Assembly: GCA_016869275.1 (NCBI GenBank)
Contig: VGEO01000002.1
Coordinates: 23,491-87,490 of the forward strand
Direction of reading: 5' to 3'
DNA: 64,000 nt
Source: Alphaproteobacteria bacterium
GTDB taxonomy: Bacteria > Pseudomonadota > Alphaproteobacteria > SHVV01
Shown: positions 50,303-58,946 of the stretch, one piece after another
Numbering within the stretch: position 1 is the first letter of the stretch
How the letters are laid out: each line of letters opens with the position of its first letter
Position numbers and translations under genes: made by a program
The notes under the pieces: generated by a model
The model's database searches: none
Told to the model about the DNA's origin: nothing
What the model saw: only the letters and a program-made list of their open reading frames with translations

Positions 50303-51391
50303 CTATTTCCGCTTCACCCCCATGGTCGGACCCTGGCCCTTCTTCCATTTGGCGAGCGAGGCGTCGGTCGCTTTGGAAGACGACAGCCCCGGGCGATCGG
50401 AGCGGAACCACGTGAACGTCGCCGGGTGGAAGAGCTCTTCCTTTTTCCATAGTTTCTTCGACAAGCCCTGCTCGTAGCTCCAGCGGATCTGGGCGTCGAT
50501 GGTCTTGACGTTCCGCTCGATCCCGTAGGGCCAATAGTCCTCGCCCATCGCCGCCATCGTCGCTTCCGCCTCGTAAGCCAGCCACGGCAGCATGGTGACG
50601 TAGGCGGTGACCTCGGTCAGGTGCGGCTGGGTCAGCGCCTTGGCTTCCTCGAACGCCTTCATGATCGCGCGCGGCAACCATGGGTACTGCTCGGCTAGGC
50701 TCTTGCGCATGCCGATCAGGTGCATGATGTGGAAGATGCCGGTCTTCTTGAAGTAGGCCATCTCGGCCTCGCGCGGGTTCGCGAACAGGCGCGCAATTTT
50801 GGGGCGCTTCTCGCGCCAGCAGAGCGGCGTCTGCGCGGTGAAGATCGCGTCGATTTCGCCGTCGGCGAGCATGGCTGAGAGCGTCTGCCCCGGCTTGATC
50901 GGTTCGATCTCGACGCCCTTGGGCGGCTCCTGCGGCACGTAGTCGAGGAACTCGGGCACGTCGAGCCCGCCGATCCGCCATTTCAGGTGCTGCGGCTTGA
51001 CGCCGTATTCGTCGGAGAGCGTGCCGCGGATGCAAAGCCCGCGCGTCAGCTGATAGTTGGGCGCGCCGACGATCTTGCCCTTCAAGTCCTCGGGCCGTTT
51101 GATGCCGCGGTCGGTGCGGATGAAGATGCCCGAGTGCGCGAACACGCGCGAGATCGGGATCGGCAGCGCGATATACGGAAAGTCGATGTTGGTGCGCGCC
51201 AGCATGTAGGACGAGAACGACATCTCCGAGACATCGAACTCCTGGTAGGTGAAGAGTCGGAAGAACGTCTCCTCGGGCCGGGTGGTGATGTAGGTGACGT
51301 CGCAGCCTTCGACCGGCACGGTGCCGTCCTTGATCGGCCGGATGCGGTCGTAGTCCCACGAGGCGATGGTGATCGGCAGTTTCTTCGACAT
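50303..51391 (-). CDS. 4,5-dihydroxyphthalate decarboxylase-like / substrate-binding-fold protein
   Basis: ITIASWDYDRIRPIKDGTVPVEGCDVTYITTRPEETFFRLFTYQEFDVSEMSFSSYML. Confidence 0.75.
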   Translation of the reverse strand: MSKKLPITIASWDYDRIRPIKDGTVPVEGCDVTYITTRPEETFFRLFTYQEFDVSEMSFSSYMLARTNIDFPYIALPIPISRVFAHSGIFIRTDRGIKRPEDLKGKIVGAPNYQLTRGLCIRGTLSDEYGVKPQHLKWRIGGLDVPEFLDYVPQEPPKGVEIEPIKPGQTLSAMLADGEIDAIFTAQTPLCWREKRPKIARLFANPREAEMAYFKKTGIFHIMHLIGMRKSLAEQYPWLPRAIMKAFEEAKALTQPHLTEVTAYVTMLPWLAYEAEATMAAMGEDYWPYGIERNVKTIDAQIRWSYEQGLSKKLWKKEELFHPATFTWFRSDRPGLSSSKATDASLAKWKKGQGPTMGVKRK

Positions 51392-51477
51392 GGTTTTGCT
51401 TGAGCTTTCAGAGAAAAGGGGACCTCGCCCGTCGCGGCGCGTCGGGCGAGGTCCGGTGGAACAGGGTCGGCCGGCGG

Positions 51478-52476
51478 TTACTTGTTGTACTTGCCGATCT
51501 TCTTGAGCGCGGCGTCGACGAAGCTCGCGTCCCACAGCTTTTCGGCCGGGATCTTGACCTGATCCTTGTCGAGCTGCATGGCGAGCTCGACCGTGTAGGC
51601 GGTCGCCTTCATCTCGACGCCGCCGTCGGTGCCGAAGCCCTTCGACTTCGCGAACCAGGCGACCGAACGCTCGACCACGCCCTTGTCTTCCTCGGGCGAG
51701 ACCTTGGAATAGATCGCCGCCGTCTCCTTCGGGTTCTCGGTCGCGAAGCGGGCGCCGCGGAGCGACAGCTCGGTGAACTTCTGCAGCGCCGCCGCCTTGT
51801 CCTTGGCCGACTTGGGCGTGGCGATGATCCAGGCGAACGAGATGTCGGGCAGGATCTCGGGCACGACATAGAGCGTGTGCAGGTTGGGGTCGCTCGTGAG
51901 CGCCTCGGCGTAGTTGACGTTCAGGATCGTCGCCTCGACCTGGCCGGTTTTCAGCGCTTGCAGCCGTTTCTCGTTGCCGCCGATCGCGACCATCTTGGCC
52001 TTGGCCGGATCGAAGCCCTTGGCTTGGAGGGTGAGCTTCACGATCGCTTCCGACAGGCTGTTCGGCGCCGAGATCGCGACCTTCTTGTCGGCGAAGTCGG
52101 CGGTCTTGGTGATCGCGCTCTTCTGCGCCAGCACGAAATAGTCGGTCTTGGGCTGCCACGAAAAGATCGCCTTGACGTCGGTGCCCTTGCCGACCACCGA
52201 GATCACCGAGAACGAGCCGGTCCAGGCGGCATCGGTATCGCCGGCGACCAGCGAGCGCACGGCGTTGGCATCGCCGGTGACGCGCTTCTCCTCGATCGCG
52301 AGCCCGGCCTCCTTGGCCCAGCCCTTTTCGCGCGCCACGATCCACGGAATCTCGGCCATGGTCGCGAACGGCGTGCCGATCATCAGCCGCAGCTGGTCTT
52401 GGGCCTGGGCGGCGGTCGCCGCGGTCAACGCACCCGCCGCCACTGCCAGTGTCTTCAACACGTGACGAAGCTTCAT
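51478..52476 (-). CDS. ABC transporter substrate-binding protein (NMT1/TauA-like)
   Basis: Signal peptide; GTPFATMAEIPWIVAREKGWAKEAGLAIEEKRVTGDANAVRSLVAGDTDAAWTG. Confidence 0.85.
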   Translation of the reverse strand: MKLRHVLKTLAVAAGALTAATAAQAQDQLRLMIGTPFATMAEIPWIVAREKGWAKEAGLAIEEKRVTGDANAVRSLVAGDTDAAWTGSFSVISVVGKGTDVKAIFSWQPKTDYFVLAQKSAITKTADFADKKVAISAPNSLSEAIVKLTLQAKGFDPAKAKMVAIGGNEKRLQALKTGQVEATILNVNYAEALTSDPNLHTLYVVPEILPDISFAWIIATPKSAKDKAAALQKFTELSLRGARFATENPKETAAIYSKVSPEEDKGVVERSVAWFAKSKGFGTDGGVEMKATAYTVELAMQLDKDQVKIPAEKLWDASFVDAALKKIGKYNK

Positions 52477-52498
52477 ACCTACCTCCTGAAATTGCTGA

Positions 52499-53332
52499 TT
52501 ACTCGAGACGTTCGGTTGTTTTCCACGGCGCCAACTTGGTCTCGAGATACATGACGCCGCGCACCAACAAGAATCCGAGGATCGCGAGCTCGAACAGTGG
52601 TACCAGGAGTTTGTCGGTCGCGAACACGTTGGAATAGACCAGGATCAGGCCGCCCAAGCCGCCGACGGTGGTGAAGAATTCGGCGATCACCATGCCGACC
52701 AGGCCGAGGCCCACGCCCATGCGGATGCCGGCCATGATGAAGGGGAGCGCGGCCGGCAGCACGATCATCCGCATCATCTGCCACTCCGAGCAGCAGAACG
52801 ACTGCGCGACCTCGCCGTACTTGGCCGAGATGTTGCGCACGCCAGCATAGGTGTTCATCAGGATCGGGAAGATCGCGAACGTCACCACCAGCGCGACCTT
52901 GGCTTTGAACTCGAGCCCGAACCACAACATGATCATCGGCACCAGCGCGACGCGGGGCGTCACGTAGATCGCCTCGACGTAAAGGTCGATCGAGTGCTCG
53001 ACCGTGCGGAAGCGGCCCATCAGGAGCCCGATCGCGACTCCGCCGACCAGCGAGATCGCGAAGCCGACGAGGAACGAGCGGAGCGAATCGATCGAGGCGG
53101 CCACGAGCTCGCCCGAGAGGATGATCTTCCACGCCGCCAGCGCGGTCGCGCTCGGGTAGGAGAAGAAGATCGGGTCGATCTGGCGGCCGTAGATTTCCCA
53201 GGCGATGAAGACGACGATCATCGAGATCGTGCGGGTCGCATAGGCCGGGAACGGCTTCTTGACGCGCGGCGCCGGCGGCGCGGCGGACGGCCGCGCGTTC
53301 GCGCGTTCGGCGGCGGAGACCTCGGTCGCCAT
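52499..53332 (-). CDS. ABC transporter permease (SsuC/TauC-like)
   Basis: Multi-TM; VTPRVALVPMIMLWFGLEFKAKVALVVTFAIFPILMNTYAGVRN. Confidence 0.9.
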   Translation of the reverse strand: MATEVSAAERANARPSAAPPAPRVKKPFPAYATRTISMIVVFIAWEIYGRQIDPIFFSYPSATALAAWKIILSGELVAASIDSLRSFLVGFAISLVGGVAIGLLMGRFRTVEHSIDLYVEAIYVTPRVALVPMIMLWFGLEFKAKVALVVTFAIFPILMNTYAGVRNISAKYGEVAQSFCCSEWQMMRMIVLPAALPFIMAGIRMGVGLGLVGMVIAEFFTTVGGLGGLILVYSNVFATDKLLVPLFELAILGFLLVRGVMYLETKLAPWKTTERLE

Positions 53333-53525
53333 TGTCCTCCCCTTGCGATGGCAGTGCGGCGCTTGTCGTCCGCTTGGCCGAAAGCCTATCACGGCCGGCG
53401 AAAGCCCAACATACGCTGCGGCCGCGGCAGTCTCGCTCCGCTCTCGCGACGGCCTCGAAGCCTTGCCAAGGCGGCGCCAATGCCATATTGATCGGGCTTT
53501 CCGCGATGAGCGGCCGCAACGGAGC

Positions 53526-53600
53526 GCGGGCGTAGCTCAGGGGTAGAGCACAACCTTGCCAAGGTTGGGGTCGAGGGTTCGAATCCCTTCGCCCGCTCCA
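53526..53600 (+). tRNA. tRNA-Gly(GCC)
   Basis: GCGGGCG/CGCCCGC acceptor stem, anticodon loop TTGCCAA closed by CAACC/GGTTG, T arm GAGGG-TTCGAAT-CCCTT, encoded CCA. Confidence 0.96.
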
Positions 53601-53607
53601 GTTTCAC
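53569..53607 (+). repeat. 39-bp direct repeat, copy 1 (tRNA-Gly 3' end; attL-like)
   Basis: ggtcgagggttcgaatcccttcgcccgctccagtttcac. Confidence 0.9.
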
Positions 53608-53853
53608 AGAATCGCAAGAGTGTCGACGGGACGCGGGTTTCCTACGCGTTCGCGGGCTCACGATTGACGTGAACGAGGCAGGAACGAAGTGGCCGAGAAA
53701 ACCCCGCGTTACCTGGTGGTTACAAGTCGAGGCGGATGACAGCCTACGGTTTCGCGCTTGTGACCGAGAGGCCGTCGGCCCAAACCGGTCGGACCCGAAC
53801 GAAGTCGTTTAGATTGTCTCGACGGACCAACATCTGAATTGTGGGGAGAAATG

Positions 53854-54537
53854 ATGTCTCGAGTCTATGTGCCGAGTTCTGGAGTCTATGTGCCGAGTTC
53901 TGGCCCAGAGGCGTGGCGGAGCCTGCTCGCCGATCCGCGGAAACACTGGCGCAAAGGATTCTCCGTTCGCACGCTCGCATGCGCCTGGGAAGCGGCCAAC
54001 GGACTACCATCCGAAATCGCTGCGCTCTTAGGCAAGGACTCGGAGCTACTACTCGCGATTCCAGAGCACAAGGTGCCGTTGCCGGGTGGCACTCGCGAGA
54101 GTCAAACCGATCTATTCGCCTTGGTACGCGCTAAGGGCAGGACAATGACCATCGCGGTAGAAGGCAAGGTCAACGAGCCCTTAGGTCCAACCGTGGCTGA
54201 GTGGTTTGTGAATCCCTCCGCGGGTAAACGCAAGAGAATGTCGTTTCTCTGTTCTACGCTTGGGATCTCTGATCCCGCTCCAAGCGACGTGTACTACCAG
54301 CTGCTCCATAGAACAGCATCGGCGGCGATTGAGGCGAATCGTTTCAAGACCGACGATGTCGCCATGATTGTTCACTCGTTCTCTAGCGAGCACATGTGGT
54401 TTGACGCATTCGCACGCTTTCTCGCGCTCTTTCGTCTCGCCGCGAAACCGGGGCAACTCGTCAGTACGTCCTTGCCGGATGGACGCCGTCTTTACCTCGG
54501 CTGGGCGCGAGGCAATCCGAAGTTTCTTGCGGCGTAA
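53854..54537 (+). CDS. DUF6946-like protein
   Basis: SSGPEAWRSLLADPRKHWRKGFSVRTLACAWEAANG...LLLAIPEHKVPLPGGTRESQTDLFALVRAKGRTMTIAVEGKVNEPLGPTVAEW...YQLLHRTASAAIEANRF. Family name from memory of the motif pattern. Confidence 0.75.
   Translation: MSRVYVPSSGVYVPSSGPEAWRSLLADPRKHWRKGFSVRTLACAWEAANGLPSEIAALLGKDSELLLAIPEHKVPLPGGTRESQTDLFALVRAKGRTMTIAVEGKVNEPLGPTVAEWFVNPSAGKRKRMSFLCSTLGISDPAPSDVYYQLLHRTASAAIEANRFKTDDVAMIVHSFSSEHMWFDAFARFLALFRLAAKPGQLVSTSLPDGRRLYLGWARGNPKFLAA
53861..53902. repeat. Exact 21-bp in-frame tandem duplication
   Basis: gagtctatgtgccgagttctg twice in succession; encodes the N-terminal repeat VYVPSSG-VYVPSSG. Confidence 0.95.
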
Positions 54538-54642
54538 TCAATCGTAAAAAGAAGTGGCTAAAGGCAGAAGGCGTCGACTGGAGTATGGTCAAGGATTGTC
54601 TTGATCCGCTACGCCCGCACACTGAACAAGCCCCGAAGTTGC

Positions 54643-54681
54643 GGTCGAGGGTTCGAATCCCTTCGCCCGCTCCAGTTTCAC
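54643..54681 (+). repeat. 39-bp direct repeat, copy 2 (attR-like tRNA-Gly 3' fragment)
   Basis: Identical 39 bp to 53569-53607; no 5' tRNA half precedes it. Confidence 0.9.
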
Positions 54682-55610
54682 CCGATAAGTCGGCCTTTTC
54701 TGTACCTTGCCAGCCGCAGAGGCGGGGAGCGCCAACAGCCGGGGAAGTAGCGGGGAAGCACCCGGCGAGCTTCGCGAGCTTGCGCGTGGGGACCAGACCG
54801 ATCGATCGCGTCCGAGACGGTGCCGAGCTTATCGATATTGTCGTGAACGATGGAAACGGCGCGACGCGTTAGGCCGTTCTCATCCGATCGGCTGACAATG
54901 CGATCGGCGCCTCGACACGCTGCTAGGCATGGCACGTAGCGCGTCGACAAGATGCCCAGGTGGACCGACGGCTCGTCGAGCGGCCCGCCGGGGCAGTACG
55001 CCTATCCATGTGGCGAGCCGATTTCGTCCGCGCCACCGACTGACCGTCCGGTGACTGCGCTCTAGCGCAGCGCGCCCGTCGCTTTGGCGGACGCAAGACG
55101 CTCTACCGCTCTGGTTTCGGCTTCCACTCGCGCCAGCTTCTGCGCCTCGGCGATCTGTGCTGGCTCATCTTGGTCGCAACGATTTCGACACCTTTCACTG
55201 ACATGTCGCGCAAATCCCGTTCGCTGTCTGAATAGCGTGATGCCGCGGGAGGGAGTACAACTTGTGCGCTTGGACGAAATCCCGCGGCACGCCGTAGCCG
55301 TTTTCGTACATAAATCCTAGGTTGTGCAGCGACGACGCGAAGCCCTGATCAGCGGCCCGATAGCTGGGCCGTTATGTTCTTGCAGCGCTTGCCGTTTTGT
55401 TGCTGCTCGTCGCTGCCCACACTCCCGTCAAATGACGAAAAAAGCGTTACTCATGTGTCCGGCACGTTCTATCACCTACCTCTCAGTCTGCTCTCGGAAC
55501 CACCGAAGCGTCGTTACGTCGGCGCGGCTCTTGGTGTCGCCGTCCGCCATGGTCGGATTGACCTCGACCCTGGCTTCAGCCGATCATCGCCGCCCCAGGG
55601 AGGCTTCACC

Positions 55611-56642
55611 ATGAAAACACTCAAGGCGTTTACGACATTCGCGCTCGCGGCTGCCGTTGCGATCGGTGCGACCGCTCCGGTCGGCGCGCAGAGCAGCGCC
55701 GATCTCGTCGCCGCGGCGAAAAAGGAAGGTAAGCTCACCTTCTATACCGAGCAGCCGGTCGAAACGATCACCGGCCTCATCGCCGCGTTCAGCGCCAAGT
55801 ATCCGGGCATCACGATCGACTATTTTCGCGGCCAAACGTCGCAACTGGTGACGCGCTATGAGTCCGAGACCGCCGCCGGGCGGCACATCGTCGACGTCTT
55901 CACCGCGACCGAGCGCCGCGCCAAGTTGATGAAGCCCACCCTGCTCGCCAACTACAAGTCGCCCGAGCTCGCCCGCTACGACGCCGGCGTGCAGCCGACC
56001 CACGGCAATTGGGCCGTCTACTCGCTCAACACGACGTCGTTCGCGTGGAACCCGCGCACCGTGCCGAAGGGCCAGGAGCCAAAGGAGTGGACGGACCTGC
56101 TCGACCCAAAATGGAAAGGTAAGATCGGCATCCAGGATCCGGCGGTCGGCGGCGGCGCCGCCTCGTGGATCGCCACCATGTATGGCGTGTGGGGCGAGGC
56201 GGCGTGGCTCGACTACATGACCAAGTTCGCCGCCCAAAATCTGCTCTACGCCACGCGACCGCAGGTCGAAGAGAAGGTGATCTCGGGCGAGTTGGCGATC
56301 ATCGCGGTCGACTACCCGGACTTCATCGAGCCGCTCAAGGCCAAGGGTGCGCCGATCGAGTGGGGGACGCCGAAGCCGATGATCCGCACCGGTTTGTCGG
56401 TGCAACTCTCGCCGAATGCGCCGAACCCGAACGCCGCCAAGCTGTTCATCAACTTCCTGCTCTCGGAGGACGGACAGCAGACCTTGGCCAAGCTGGGCTC
56501 CATGCCGGCGCTCAAGTCGGCGTGGCCCGCGGTGTTCGACCGCATGAAGACCGCGGAGTTGGTTCCGTCGGCCGACGAACTCGAAGCCCAGAAAGCGGAC
56601 TACTTCACGGCCAAGATCAAGGAGCTGTTCGGCAAACGCTAG
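55611..56642 (+). CDS. Extracellular substrate-binding protein (Fe3+/family 1-like)
   Basis: MKTLKAFTTFALAAAVAIGATAPVGAQ signal; LVAAAKKEGKLTFYTEQPVETITGLIAAFSAKYPGI. Confidence 0.88.
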   Translation: MKTLKAFTTFALAAAVAIGATAPVGAQSSADLVAAAKKEGKLTFYTEQPVETITGLIAAFSAKYPGITIDYFRGQTSQLVTRYESETAAGRHIVDVFTATERRAKLMKPTLLANYKSPELARYDAGVQPTHGNWAVYSLNTTSFAWNPRTVPKGQEPKEWTDLLDPKWKGKIGIQDPAVGGGAASWIATMYGVWGEAAWLDYMTKFAAQNLLYATRPQVEEKVISGELAIIAVDYPDFIEPLKAKGAPIEWGTPKPMIRTGLSVQLSPNAPNPNAAKLFINFLLSEDGQQTLAKLGSMPALKSAWPAVFDRMKTAELVPSADELEAQKADYFTAKIKELFGKR

Positions 56643-56710
56643 TGCCTGGACTCGCAAATCCGAGATACGCCCCACGAACCTATGATAGCGGGTACTAGAG
56701 GCGGTCGGCG

Positions 56711-58054
56711 ATGAACGACGAGCCGCTGCCCGGCCGGCCGTCGTCGATCAAGCGCGCATTCGGCGCTTACGCCAACCGCGAGGTGCCGGCAGAGGACGTG
56801 CGGCTCACCCATGTCGGGCCCGGCACACCGTGCGGCGAGTACCTACGGCGGTTCTGGCAGCCGGTCGGGCACGTCAAAGATTTGCAGGACGTGCCGGTGC
56901 CGATCCGGATCATGGGCGAGGACCTGGTGCTGTTCCGCGACCGTGCCGGCCGCATCGGCCTTCTGCAGCGGCACTGCTGCCACCGCGGCGCTTCGTTGGA
57001 GTTCGGGTTGATCGCCGAGCGCGGCATCCGCTGCTGCTATCACGGCTGGCTGTTCGATGTGGACGGCACGATCCTCGAAACGCCGGCCGAGCCGGCAACC
57101 AGCCACCTCAAAGAATCGCTGTTCCAGGGCGCCTATCCGACGCACGAGCATTGTGGCCTGGTGTTCGCCTACATGGGGCCGTCCGGGCGACCGCCGCCGT
57201 TTCCGCGGCTCGACATGTTCGAGGTACCCGGCTACCGGCTCGAGCCGGGCGATTCCGAGCAGAACATCAAGCCGTGCAACTGGCTGCAGGTGCAGGACAA
57301 CGTGCTCGACATCGGCCACGAGACGTTCCTGCACGCCCGCAGCAGCGGGTTGCAGATCAACGATGCGGGCGGCCGGCCGCTCGCGGCGCTTGCCGATCTG
57401 CCGGAGCTCGATTTTTTCGAGACGCCGATCGGTGTGCTGTGTATGTCGACGCGGCGGGTCGGCGACAGCATTTGGGTGCGCGGCCTCGAGCACATCGCGC
57501 CGAATATCGCGCAGATTCCGCGCACGCCGACGCTGCCGCCGGCCTATGCTCCCGGAACGGATCGGATCACGGTGCGGCCGCGGGCTACGCGCTGGCGCGT
57601 GCCGGTCGACGACCACCACACGCTCGAGCTGTCGTTGGTGAGGGTGCGCGAGGGCGAACCCAACACCTATTCGAAACAAGCAAGCCTCGCCCGTCGCAGC
57701 AACTACGGCGATCGGCCGTACGAGGAGCGGCAGCGCTTCCCCGGCGACTATGATGCGCAGGTAAGCCAACGGCCGATCGCCCGGCATGGCCTCGAACACC
57801 TCGCCTCCACCGACCGCGGCGTGGCGCTGTTTCGGCGTCAGCTTCGCCGCGGCATCGATGCGGTGGCGGAAGGAAAGGAGCCGCCCGAGTCGCTACGAAC
57901 GTTCCCGGCCCGCACCTACGGCTTCGAAACGCTGGTGCGCCACCCGCCCGCCAACGATGCCGCGGCCGACCGGCAGCTCCTACGCGACACGGCCCGTCGC
58001 TTGGCCGAGGAGCGTCTGCGCGGCGAGGCGTCGGACTCGCCGGTGGTCATCTAG
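56711..58054 (+). CDS. Rieske 2Fe-2S aromatic ring-hydroxylating oxygenase (phthalate-dioxygenase-like)
   Basis: Rieske CCHRGASLEFGLIAERGIRCCYHGW; mononuclear iron region DNVLDIGHETFLH. Confidence 0.93.
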   Translation: MNDEPLPGRPSSIKRAFGAYANREVPAEDVRLTHVGPGTPCGEYLRRFWQPVGHVKDLQDVPVPIRIMGEDLVLFRDRAGRIGLLQRHCCHRGASLEFGLIAERGIRCCYHGWLFDVDGTILETPAEPATSHLKESLFQGAYPTHEHCGLVFAYMGPSGRPPPFPRLDMFEVPGYRLEPGDSEQNIKPCNWLQVQDNVLDIGHETFLHARSSGLQINDAGGRPLAALADLPELDFFETPIGVLCMSTRRVGDSIWVRGLEHIAPNIAQIPRTPTLPPAYAPGTDRITVRPRATRWRVPVDDHHTLELSLVRVREGEPNTYSKQASLARRSNYGDRPYEERQRFPGDYDAQVSQRPIARHGLEHLASTDRGVALFRRQLRRGIDAVAEGKEPPESLRTFPARTYGFETLVRHPPANDAAADRQLLRDTARRLAEERLRGEASDSPVVI

Positions 58055-58072
58055 GCATCCGAGAAGAAACGC

Positions 58073-58945
58073 GTGCGCGTCGAGTTCACCAGCGTCAACG
58101 GCATCCCGACCCGGTTCTACCGCGAAGGCGACGGCTATCCGGTCGTGCTGGTGCACGGCGCCGGCCTCTCGGCTGATTCCTGGATCCGCAATATCGACGC
58201 CCTCGGCAAGCACTTCCGCGTGATCGCGCCCGATACGCTCGGTCACGGCTACACCGGTTCGGGTGGTTACGAATCGGGTCCGCCGCATCCGCACATCGTC
58301 GAGCACCTGGTCGGCCTGGTCGACCAGCTCGGCATCGACCGGTTCTCGATCGTCGGCAGCTCGTTCGGCGCGCTGATGGCGGCGTTGACGTACTTCCGGC
58401 TGCCGCAGCGGGTCGAGAAGCTGGTCGTCATCAGCAGTGCGTCCGCCTTCAACACCGAAGCAGAAGCGCGCGAGCGCCAGCCCAACGCCTACAAGAACGG
58501 GCTCGCCGCGTTCACCAACCCGACGCTGGCTGCGTGCCGCCAACGGCTGGCGAACGTGTTCCACGACGCGAGCAAGATTCCGGAGGAACTGCTGGTCATG
58601 CAGATGACCATGTACGCGATGCCGGGCGCGCTCGAAAGCTACGAACGTCGCTTCAAGGGCATGATGGACATCGAGGCCACCCGCCCGCACCGAATCGTCA
58701 ACCGCGTCGAGCAGATCAAGGTGCCGGCACTGCTGTTGTGGGGCCGGCAGGATCCGCGCGGCATCCTGGCCCGCGCGCAGGAGGCGGTTCGGCGCCTGCC
58801 CAATGGCAAGCTGGTCGTGTTCGACCGCTGCGGCCATCACCCGCACATGGAGTACCCGGACGCGTTCAACGAGCTGGTGCGGCAGTTCATCACCGAGCAG
58901 CCGCTCGCCCATGCCGCACCGCAACTCGAATTCGTGAAGGTCTAG
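58073..58945 (+). CDS. Alpha/beta hydrolase (meta-cleavage product hydrolase-like)
   Basis: VVLVHGAGLSADSWIRNIDALGKHFRVIAPDTLGHGYT; FSIVGSSFGALMA; DRCGHHPHMEYPDAFN. Confidence 0.88.
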   Translation: MRVEFTSVNGIPTRFYREGDGYPVVLVHGAGLSADSWIRNIDALGKHFRVIAPDTLGHGYTGSGGYESGPPHPHIVEHLVGLVDQLGIDRFSIVGSSFGALMAALTYFRLPQRVEKLVVISSASAFNTEAEARERQPNAYKNGLAAFTNPTLAACRQRLANVFHDASKIPEELLVMQMTMYAMPGALESYERRFKGMMDIEATRPHRIVNRVEQIKVPALLLWGRQDPRGILARAQEAVRRLPNGKLVVFDRCGHHPHMEYPDAFNELVRQFITEQPLAHAAPQLEFVKV

Positions 58946-58946
58946 C

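Noticed and set aside
53389-53661. Reverse ORF with ERAKGFEPSTPTLARLC
   Set aside because: This is the tRNA-Gly gene read in antisense, a well-known false protein.
54600-54675. Second tRNA-Gly gene
   Set aside because: Only the T arm and acceptor 3' strand are present; no D arm or anticodon stem upstream.
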